Source: Actinomycetota bacterium
Lineage (GTDB): Bacteria; Actinomycetota; Rubrobacteria; Rubrobacterales; Rubrobacteraceae
Reading direction: 5' to 3'
Assembly (NCBI GenBank): GCA_902810695.1
Contig: CADDYV010000036.1
Location: forward strand, 1-36,318
Length of the DNA stretch: 36,318 bases
Below, piece after piece: positions 17,718 to 23,423 of the stretch. The notes beneath the pieces were generated by a model. It did not search any database. It was not told where the DNA came from and saw only the letters and a list, made by a program, of their open reading frames with translations. The position numbers and the translations under genes were made by a program. Every line of letters begins with the position of its first letter. Position 1 is the first letter of the stretch.

Positions 17718-18710
17718 ATGGAAAATGGTTACCTGTCGCAGATGACCGAGAAGCGGCTTATGCTCTTCTCCGGACGCGGCTACCCGGAGCTCTCCGAGCG
17801 GATCGCCGACCGTCTCGACGTGCCTCTGGGAGAGGTAGAGCTTGAAACGTTCCCGAACGGCGAGGTCTACGCCCGCTATCTGGAGTCGGTGCGCGGAGCA
17901 GACGTATTCATAGTCCAGAGCCTTTGCGATCCGGTGAACGCGAACCTCATGGAGCTTCTGGTGATGATAGACGCCGCCAAGAGGGCTTCGGCCGAGAGGA
18001 TCGTGGCGGTTCTCCCCTGGTACGCCTACTCCCGGCAGGATAGAAAGACGAAGCCCCGCGAGCCGATCACCGCAAGGCTGGTGGCGGATATGATCCAGGC
18101 CGCCGGAGCCGAACGGGTGATGACTATGGATCTGCACGTCGGCCAGATCGAGGGCTTCTTTAGCTTTCCTGTTGACCACCTTACGGCGATGCACACCTTC
18201 GTTGACTACTTCGTCGACGCCGGCTTCCGGGATGCCGATGACGCCGTGGTCGTCGCGCCCGATACGGGAGAGGCGAAGGTCGCCAAGCGTCTGGCGGATC
18301 ACCTGGGGTTGCCGTGGGCGATCCTGAGCAAGACGCGCCGCGACTCGGGGCAGTCGGAGGTTACCCACGTTATCGGCGACGTGGTCGGCAAGCGGGCGAT
18401 CATGATAGACGACGTGATCGCCACCGCCGGAACGCTGTGCAGCGCCGCCGAGCGCCTGATCGAAGAGGGGGCAACGAACGTCCGCGCCGCTGCGACCCAC
18501 GGCGAGTTCTCCGGCTCGGCCTACGAGAAGATCGAGGCTTCCCCGATGGAGGAGGTTGTCGTAACGGATACGCTGCCTCTGAAGGACCACGAACCGTGCA
18601 CCAAGATAAAGACGCTCACGATCGCGCCGATACTGGCGAGCACCATACGCAACGTCTTTACGGGCGAATCGGTGAGCGCGGTCTTCATGGGCGAGAACCA
18701 GCTTTTCTAG
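17718..18710 (+). CDS. prs: Ribose-phosphate pyrophosphokinase (PRPP synthetase)
   Basis: Prs converts ribose-5-phosphate and ATP to PRPP, the precursor for nucleotides, histidine and tryptophan. The 330-aa protein shows the class I features: FPNGEVYARYLESVRG, PWYAYSRQDRK with the flexible-loop KxxPREPI, the metal-binding MTMDLH, and the PRPP-binding loop IDDVIATAGTL. The ATG at 17718 has GGAGG 12 nt upstream, which is rather far. An in-frame ATG at 17742 gives MTEKRLMLF, a common start in the family, so the true N-terminus may be eight codons shorter. The gap to rplY is 19 nt. Confidence 0.94.
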   Translation: MENGYLSQMTEKRLMLFSGRGYPELSERIADRLDVPLGEVELETFPNGEVYARYLESVRGADVFIVQSLCDPVNANLMELLVMIDAAKRASAERIVAVLPWYAYSRQDRKTKPREPITARLVADMIQAAGAERVMTMDLHVGQIEGFFSFPVDHLTAMHTFVDYFVDAGFRDADDAVVVAPDTGEAKVAKRLADHLGLPWAILSKTRRDSGQSEVTHVIGDVVGKRAIMIDDVIATAGTLCSAAERLIEEGATNVRAAATHGEFSGSAYEKIEASPMEEVVVTDTLPLKDHEPCTKIKTLTIAPILASTIRNVFTGESVSAVFMGENQLF

Positions 18711-18729
18711 GAGAAAGGGAGCATTTGTC

Positions 18730-19443
18730 ATGGCAGAGAATGTGAGCTTGCAGGCCAGAGAGCGCGAGGGACGGGGCAAGAACGACGCCCGGCGTCTGAG
18801 AGCTTCCGGGATGGTGCCGGCTGTCCTCTACGCCCACGGGGACGGAGAGGCGAAGGTACTGGCGGTTCCGGCGAAGATCGTGGACCACACCCTCCAGCAT
18901 CTCGGCGACAACGCCCTCTACGACCTGCAGGGGCTCGGTTCCGGGGCTGCGTCTACGGCTCGCGTCGTGGACGTACAGCGCGACCCGGTCAAGGGGCATC
19001 TGATCCACGTGGACTTCGCCCCGGTCATCATGACCGAGCGTATCGAGGTTACCGTGCCGCTGCACGTGGTGGGCGAGGCTCCGGGTGTGAAGGAAGATGA
19101 GGGAGTCTTGCAGCAGGTGCTATACGAGGTACAGGTCGAGTCGCTGCCGGGAGATATCCCGCAGGAGCTTACCCTGGACGTCTCCAGCCTCGGAATGAAC
19201 GAGAACCTCACGCTCGCCGACGTTCAGCTCCCGGAGGGGGTTACCCTGGTCTCCGACCCCGAGGATGTTGCCGTAACGGTTACAGCGCCAACCGAGGTTA
19301 CCGAGGAGGAGATCGAAGCCGCCGGTATCGTCGAGGAGGAGGCCGAGGAAGAGGCCCCCGAGGGCGAGGAGGCCGAGGCCGCAGAGGGTGCCGAAGAGGC
19401 TGCCGCAGCCGAGGAGGAGTCAGAGGAGCAGGAAGGCGAGTAG
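18730..19443 (+). CDS. rplY: 50S ribosomal protein L25, general stress (Ctc) form
   Basis: L25 binds 5S rRNA in the large subunit. The 237-aa protein is the long Ctc type: an N-terminal L25 domain (about residues 1-90) with LQAREREGRGKNDARRLR and the following TL5/Ctc beta domain (about 95-185) with VTVPLHVVGEAPGVKEDEG. The last 50 or so residues are nearly all Glu and Ala, an acidic tail seen in some L25 proteins of halotolerant or thermophilic bacteria. ATG is the start, behind GGGAG. Pth follows after 12 nt; both act on translation. Confidence 0.94.
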   Translation: MAENVSLQAREREGRGKNDARRLRASGMVPAVLYAHGDGEAKVLAVPAKIVDHTLQHLGDNALYDLQGLGSGAASTARVVDVQRDPVKGHLIHVDFAPVIMTERIEVTVPLHVVGEAPGVKEDEGVLQQVLYEVQVESLPGDIPQELTLDVSSLGMNENLTLADVQLPEGVTLVSDPEDVAVTVTAPTEVTEEEIEAAGIVEEEAEEEAPEGEEAEAAEGAEEAAAAEEESEEQEGE

Positions 19444-19455
19444 CGCCGGCCGGGC

Positions 19456-20031
19456 TTGCCTTCGGAGCAGTTCGCCAGCACCTCTGGCGTTACGCCAAAG
19501 GAATATGTGGTTGCGGGGCTCGGCAACCCCGGCCGCTCCTACGCCCGCACCCGGCACAACGCGGGCTTCATGGTCGCCGACGAGTTGGCCCGGCGCCATG
19601 GCGGAAGCTGGCGCCGGAAAAAACGTGCCGAGGTCGCGGAGATATCGCTAGGACCTGCGTCCGCTACACTCCTAAAACCGACCACGTTCATGAACGACTC
19701 CGGAGCGGCGCTCGCTGCTTATAGAGCGGAAGAGTTGATAGTCGTTCACGACGACCTCGACCTCCCTGTAGGAGCGGTGCGGGTCAAGGTCGGCGGCGGA
19801 GCGGGCGGGCACAACGGCCTGCGTTCGATCATCAGCCGCATCGGGCCGGACTTCGTGCGGGTGAGGGTGGGAATCGGACGTCCCCCCATCGGTATGACCG
19901 TAACCGACTACGTACTGAGCCGGATGGAACCGGCGATCAGGGAATCTATCCCCCGCGCGGCGGATGCGGTAGAAGCCGTGATAGAGTCCTCGCCCGAAGC
20001 GGCGATGAACCGGTTTAACGTGCGGGTCTGA
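19456..20031 (+). CDS. pth: Peptidyl-tRNA hydrolase
   Basis: Pth frees tRNA from peptidyl-tRNA dropped by stalled ribosomes. The protein shows AGLGNPGRSYARTRHNAGFMV with the catalytic His, KPTTFMNDSG, VHDDLDLPVG with the catalytic Asp, and GGGAGGHNGLRSI, the full set. It is 191 aa from the TTG at 19456. The first 17 residues are not conserved in the family, and an in-frame GTG at 19507, preceded by AAAGGAA, gives MVAGLGNPG and may be the true start (174 aa). The usual next gene in this cluster is mfd; here a five-gene insert follows. Confidence 0.94.
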   Translation: MPSEQFASTSGVTPKEYVVAGLGNPGRSYARTRHNAGFMVADELARRHGGSWRRKKRAEVAEISLGPASATLLKPTTFMNDSGAALAAYRAEELIVVHDDLDLPVGAVRVKVGGGAGGHNGLRSIISRIGPDFVRVRVGIGRPPIGMTVTDYVLSRMEPAIRESIPRAADAVEAVIESSPEAAMNRFNVRV

Positions 20032-21054
20032 TCAACCCCGAGGTAGCTGGCGGAGCATTCTTCCGAGCATCTCCAGACCGCCCTTGTCGAGGGTGCGGTC
20101 CTCTTCGATTATCTCCAGCCCATCGAGCGCGCCATGCTGCTTGAGCCTGCGGGAGCTTGCTCCCGCGCCCACCCTTGCGGGTCTTCCGTCGGCCTCCGGG
20201 GGCGTGCCCAACTCGCGCAGCCTGCGGGCCATGACGCTGGAGCACACGACGATCGGAACCTTCCCGAGCAGGGCCGTTACCCTGTCCATGCCCTGGTCCT
20301 GATTTACCTCGATGAAGTTCAAATGTTCCAGCCCCGCCCCTTCTAGCGAGCTCGAGAGGTTCTCCATGCACGTCTGCGAACTGCCCACCACGCCCACCCT
20401 GGTCCCCGCGGGAAGCTCCGTGAGGCGCTGCAGGCTCTCCAGCGTCGCCTCGGCCAGAAGCGCCACCGTCTCTATACCATACTGCTCTACGATATCCTGC
20501 ACTTCGTGGACGTGGAAGAAGGTGGTAACCGCAAGTTGCCACGGCAGCTCTTCCTTGCCCGAGACCTTCTCTGCCAGGTTCTCCAGCAGCACACTTTCAA
20601 CCTCTACGGGAAGCTGTTCTTCGAGCTCTCTGGAGAACTGCTCCAGTTCGGGCTGGTTGCACTCGACGAACAGAATGGGGGTTTTCTCCCGCGGCTTCGC
20701 TCCCGCCCTCGCCAGCAGCGCGTACGCTATCTCCTCCACCGTAACGCCCCGCGCCGCCGCGATATCCATCACCCTCTCCAGGACTTCCTGGCGTTCGAGG
20801 TCCTCTTCGACGGTTGGCGGCTCGACCACGTAGACTCCGCTACCCCTGCGACTCTCCACATAGCCCTCCCGCTCTAGCTCCGTGAACACCCGCGCAACCG
20901 TGTTGCGGTTGATCCTCAGGTACCCCGCCAGCTCCCGGATGCTCGGCAACCGGCTTCCCACCTCGAAGTTCCCCGCCAGGATGAGGTGCTTGATCTGCTC
21001 CTTCAACTGGACGTGTACCGGTACGTGACTCTTCGCGTTTATCTGTAGATCCAT
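20032..21054 (-). CDS. GntR family transcriptional regulator with a large uncharacterised C-terminal sensor domain
   Basis: The start chosen is the ATG at 21054 (MDLQINAKSHVPVHVQLK, 340 aa). A longer reading to 21117 would cover the divergent promoter region and is rejected. Residues 1-78 form a GntR winged helix with SRLPSIRELAGYLRINRNTVARVF as recognition part. Residues 100-340 contain a separate domain beginning ILFVECNQPELEQFSRELE, with an alternating beta/alpha pattern (VGVVGSSQTC, VPIVVCSSVMARRL) that looks like a periplasmic-binding-type ligand sensor; I do not recognise a named family. It probably represses the divergently transcribed genes and itself through the repeats at 21066-21119. 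The segment RPARVGAGASSRRLKQHGAL near residue 300 is encoded by palindromic DNA and looks inserted. The ligand is unknown. Confidence 0.85.
   Translation of the reverse strand: MDLQINAKSHVPVHVQLKEQIKHLILAGNFEVGSRLPSIRELAGYLRINRNTVARVFTELEREGYVESRRGSGVYVVEPPTVEEDLERQEVLERVMDIAAARGVTVEEIAYALLARAGAKPREKTPILFVECNQPELEQFSRELEEQLPVEVESVLLENLAEKVSGKEELPWQLAVTTFFHVHEVQDIVEQYGIETVALLAEATLESLQRLTELPAGTRVGVVGSSQTCMENLSSSLEGAGLEHLNFIEVNQDQGMDRVTALLGKVPIVVCSSVMARRLRELGTPPEADGRPARVGAGASSRRLKQHGALDGLEIIEEDRTLDKGGLEMLGRMLRQLPRG
20149..20166. repeat. Perfect 8-bp inverted repeat inside the GntR gene
   Basis: GCGGGAGC, TT, GCTCCCGC reads as a perfect hairpin within the coding sequence. A related direct pair CTCCCGC...GCTCCCGC occurs at 20686-20706 in the same gene, and GGAGCGAAGCTCC at 15086-15098 in rsmA. 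The shared GGAGC core suggests a small dispersed palindromic element, although three short examples can also be chance in GC-rich DNA. Confidence 0.4.
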
Positions 21055-21065
21055 TACAAAATCCC

Positions 21066-21089
21066 TATTGACATATGACACTATGACAA
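21066..21089. promoter_or_regulatory. Tandem operator-like repeats in the GntR divergent region
   Basis: Three near-identical octamers stand head to tail: TATTGACA (21066-21073), TATGACAC (21074-21081) and TATGACAA (21082-21089). They overlap the -35 box and spacer of the divergent promoter and lie 12 nt before the GntR start. GntR regulators commonly bind next to their own gene, so these are probable operator sites, by position only. Confidence 0.5.
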
Positions 21090-21096
21090 CTACAAT
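21068..21096 (+). promoter_or_regulatory. Strong sigma-70 promoter divergent from the GntR gene
   Basis: TTGACA (21068-21073), a 17-nt spacer and TACAAT (21091-21096) form the closest consensus match in the window. It points toward the 49-aa ORF, the GNAT-like gene and possibly the EamA exporter. Its overlap with the TATGACA repeats suggests that it is repressed by the GntR protein. Confidence 0.7.
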
Positions 21097-21119
21097 TATC
21101 CTAATCGGATAGGACAATT
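21094..21119. promoter_or_regulatory. Inverted repeat just downstream of the divergent promoter
   Basis: AATTATCC (21094-21101), 10 nt, and GGACAATT (21112-21119) are inverted copies matching at seven of eight positions. The repeat covers the -10 end and the transcription start of the plus-strand promoter, a typical place for a repressor dimer. Confidence 0.4.
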
Positions 21120-21147
21120 ATAGAACAGAACGAGGAGGTTGTCGGGT

Positions 21148-21297
21148 ATGGGGTATATAGCGGGTATGGAGATCTACCACGAGCGGGAGAGGGAGCTTTT
21201 GCGGGAAGCCGGACAGCGGCGGCTGGCGAAGGAGTTGCGTCGGGGACCGAGGGTGCGCAGGCGCGGGTTTTTATCCGCTCGTCCGGCGGGCTGGTGA
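21148..21297 (+). CDS. Small protein of unknown function (49 aa) under the GntR divergent promoter
   Basis: ATG preceded by GAGGAGG (9 nt spacing) opens a 49-codon frame ending TGA at 21295-21297. The protein begins MGYIAGMEIYHERERELLRE and is very basic in its second half (many Arg), with no membrane segment or cysteine. The strong ribosome-binding site and position about 45 nt after a near-consensus promoter argue for a real gene. It is followed by the GNAT-like gene, so both probably lie on one transcript. I do not recognise the family. Confidence 0.6.
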   Translation: MGYIAGMEIYHERERELLREAGQRRLAKELRRGPRVRRRGFLSARPAGW

Positions 21298-21318
21298 AGC
21301 TGGAGAACGCTTTTGGGC

Positions 21319-21861
21319 ATGGTGCTGAAGAGGAGGACATCGGTGGGCGGTATAGAGGTAAGGTGGTCCCTTCCCGAGGACAGAAACCGGATAGGAGATT
21401 TGCTGGAGATAGGAGACCTGCCGCGCTGGCTGGCTGCCAGGGAGAGCTTTCTCGTCGCCGAGCGAGACGGTGAGATCATAGCGGCGCTCGAGTATCGGAT
21501 GGCTTACGGGCAGCTTGTGCTAGGTATTCTGGTCTCTGATCTGTTCGTGGACCAGCGGGTTGTGGCGAAGGCTCTCTACACCGAGGCGCACGCGATGGCC
21601 TGGGTGACGGGAGTCGAGAAGATAAGGGCCCTGCCCACCATGCAGGGAGAGTATCCCGGAGAGGCCGGGTATAGCTGCTGGAATAGCTGCTGGAGGCTGA
21701 ACGTAACCCGCGCTCCCCGCTCTACCGGGGAACCGTCCAGAGACAACTGGCGCAAACGACTCGACAGGTGGGCCTCACGCGCGCTCTTCTCGCGAGCCTC
21801 CCGGGTTCTGGGGCTTGCGGAACCGCCCTCGCGCAGGACATCGGGCGCAAGATCCGGATAG
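21319..21861 (+). CDS. Divergent GNAT-like (N-acetyltransferase fold) protein
   Basis: ATG at 21319 gives 180 aa; a TTG two codons earlier (21313) is possible. The protein has the order of GNAT proteins: GIEVRWSLPEDRNRIGDLLE, then SFLVAERDGEIIAALEYRMAYGQLVLGILVSDLFV (central beta strands). The usual acetyl-CoA pyrophosphate loop (Q/RxxGxG/A) is not seen; the place reads DQRVVAKALYTEA. It may therefore be an altered or inactive member. The C-terminal 50 residues are Arg- and Ser-rich and look disordered. The ribosome-binding site is weak, so translation may depend on the 49-aa ORF upstream, whose stop lies 21 nt away. Substrate unknown. Confidence 0.6.
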   Translation: MVLKRRTSVGGIEVRWSLPEDRNRIGDLLEIGDLPRWLAARESFLVAERDGEIIAALEYRMAYGQLVLGILVSDLFVDQRVVAKALYTEAHAMAWVTGVEKIRALPTMQGEYPGEAGYSCWNSCWRLNVTRAPRSTGEPSRDNWRKRLDRWASRALFSRASRVLGLAEPPSRRTSGARSG

Positions 21862-21888
21862 TCCTGGATTCTATTGAGAGGTGCTGTT

Positions 21889-21984
21889 TTGAAGGCCAGC
21901 TTGAGGGGAGAAGAGTTCGTGCTGGCGCGAGAACGTTTAAACAGTGAAGGGGGTCGCAGGACCGGGAAAGAGGCGCGGAGTTGA
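21889..21984 (+). CDS. Possible 31-aa leader ORF overlapping the EamA start
   Basis: TTG at 21889, behind GAGAGG, opens a 31-codon frame (MKASLRGEEFVLARER...) whose TGA overlaps the TTG start of the EamA gene (TTGA). The geometry would allow translational coupling. Nothing else supports it, so treat it as a candidate only. Confidence 0.25.
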   Translation: MKASLRGEEFVLARERLNSEGGRRTGKEARS

Positions 21985-22883
21985 GCGCGAAAGACCTGGG
22001 AGCCCTGCTTCTCCTCGGGGCGCTGTGGGGTGGTTCGTACATTTTTATTCGGGTTGCGGTTCCCGAGCTCGGACCGGCCGTTTTGATGGATTTGCGGGTG
22101 CTCGTGGCGGCGGCTGCGCTCATCCTCTACGCGGTGGCTGCCCGGCGCCTGCCCTCGTTCAAGAAACGGTGGAAGAGTTTCGTGGTCCTTGGCGCACTGA
22201 ACGCCGCCCTTCCATTCAGCCTCATAGCTTTCGCGGAGCTGCACGTAACGGCTTCGCTGGCGGCCATCCTGGTTTCCGCCACCCCGCTCTTTGCGGCCTG
22301 CGTCTCCGCGATCTACCTCGACGACGCCCTGACGATCAAAAAGGTTTTGGGCCTGTTGGTAGGGGTTGCCGGAGTTGCGATCACGGTCGGCTGGAGCCCG
22401 GTTCACCTGGGCGGCGCCGTGGCGCTCTCCGTGGCCGCCTTGCTCACTGCCGCACTCTTCTACAGCTTCGGTGGGGTCTACGCCAAGAGAAACTTCGTAG
22501 GATTTCCGCCGCTGACGCTCGCTATCGGCCAGCAGTTGGGGGCGGGTTTGGTGCTGCTGGCGCCCGCCGCCGCGACCCTTCCGGAGCATTTGCCATCCGC
22601 GGGCGCGGCACTTGCAGTAAGCGGGCTGGGGTTGTTATCCACGGCGCTGGCCTACATGCTCTACTTCCGTCTCCTCGACAGCGTGGGACCCACCAGGACC
22701 CTCACCGTTACGTTTCTGACACCCGCGTTCGGGCTCCTCTGGGGAGTCCTCTTTCTGGGCGAGCCGGTAGAGCCAGGGATGGTTCTCGGTTTCGCGGTGA
22801 TCCTCCTGAGCCTCGTGCTCGTGGCCGGTATCGGACCTGGTAAACCGGTATCGAACGCCCGATGCGTGGCCGATGAAGAGTGA
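21981..22883 (+). CDS. EamA family (DMT superfamily) transporter
   Basis: EamA proteins are ten-helix inner-membrane carriers, mostly exporters of amino acids or other metabolites. The 300-aa protein consists of two EamA repeats, with LLLLGALWGGSYIFIRVAV as first helix and LYFRLLDSVGPTRTLTVTFLTPAFGLLWGVLFLGE near the second repeat end, both hallmark stretches. About ten hydrophobic segments can be counted. TTG is the start, with AAAGAGG 7 nt upstream. The gap to the GNAT-like gene is 119 nt, so it may be in the same GntR-controlled unit. Substrate unknown. Confidence 0.88.
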   Translation: MSAKDLGALLLLGALWGGSYIFIRVAVPELGPAVLMDLRVLVAAAALILYAVAARRLPSFKKRWKSFVVLGALNAALPFSLIAFAELHVTASLAAILVSATPLFAACVSAIYLDDALTIKKVLGLLVGVAGVAITVGWSPVHLGGAVALSVAALLTAALFYSFGGVYAKRNFVGFPPLTLAIGQQLGAGLVLLAPAAATLPEHLPSAGAALAVSGLGLLSTALAYMLYFRLLDSVGPTRTLTVTFLTPAFGLLWGVLFLGEPVEPGMVLGFAVILLSLVLVAGIGPGKPVSNARCVADEE

Positions 22884-22898
22884 TTCACGGGGAGCCTG

Positions 22899-23315
22899 CT
22901 AAGAGGTTTTCCGGGGGTAGAGGATCATCTGCGTGCAGCGGAAGAGGGCCAGCGTCTCGCCGCTCTCCTCGTCGCTTACCGTCGCGTCCCAGACTTGCGT
23001 CGTGCGGCCTCCGTGCGCCAGCTTCGCCTCGCACGCTATAGTTCCCCCGCGTCTGGTGCCCAGAAAGTTGCTCTTCAACTCGATGGTGGTGAACCCCCTT
23101 GCTCCCTCGGGGAGGTTGGCGAAAGCCCCGTAGCCGCAGGAGGTATCGGCGAGGGCCACGACCGTCGCCGCGTGCAGGTATCCGTTCGGAGCCAGAAGCT
23201 CCTCTCTGAGCTGCAGGCGGCTGGAGATAGCGCCCGGTTTCACTTCGAGTATCTCGATGCCGATGAGACCCGGCAGGCTTCCGACTCCCAGCTCGTTGAA
23301 ATCCTCTGGCAACAA
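22899..23315 (-). CDS. PaaI-type hotdog-fold thioesterase
   Basis: Hotdog thioesterases hydrolyse acyl-CoA thioesters in the cytoplasm. The 138-aa protein reads MLPEDFNELGVGSLPGLIGIEIL, then LLAPNGYLHAATVVALADTSCGYGAF, the active-site helix region of the PaaI/YdiI group with its Asp in ADTS, then the dimer strands FTTIELKSNFLG and TTQVWDATVSDE. The start TTG at 23315 is chosen because AGAAAGG lies 7 nt upstream on the minus strand. The open frame continues much further up but would run under mfd. It is divergent from mfd with about 108 nt between. The substrate is not known; phenylacetyl-CoA or menaquinone-type intermediates are handled by relatives. Confidence 0.85.
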   Translation of the reverse strand: MLPEDFNELGVGSLPGLIGIEILEVKPGAISSRLQLREELLAPNGYLHAATVVALADTSCGYGAFANLPEGARGFTTIELKSNFLGTRRGGTIACEAKLAHGGRTTQVWDATVSDEESGETLALFRCTQMILYPRKTS

Positions 23316-23389
23316 CGCCAAACCTTTCTTCTCGGGTACGTACGAGTTGATTCTCTCGCAAAAGCTCGGGTTTCGGGGAGTGTCATACG

Positions 23390-23417
23390 TTGGAACCGGC
23401 CCGGAAGGCGTTAAAAT
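23390..23417 (+). promoter_or_regulatory. Promoter of a probably leaderless mfd transcript
   Basis: TTGGAA (23390-23395), 16 nt, and TAAAAT (23412-23417) form a fair promoter. The mfd GTG is at 23424, 6 nt after the -10 box, exactly where transcription should start, and no ribosome-binding site is found at normal spacing. Confidence 0.55.
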
Positions 23418-23423
23418 TAGCAA

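Noticed and set aside
17694-18779. 361-codon frame antisense to prs
   Set aside because: Shadow frame of a strongly conserved gene, no independent support.
21055-21117. Extended N-terminus of the GntR regulator
   Set aside because: The added residues are hydrophobic and are encoded by the operator and promoter region; the winged helix starts normally at the ATG 21054.
21944-22843. 299-codon frame overlapping EamA in another frame
   Set aside because: The EamA frame has ten hydrophobic segments and family motifs; this frame is Arg/Gly-rich without a domain.
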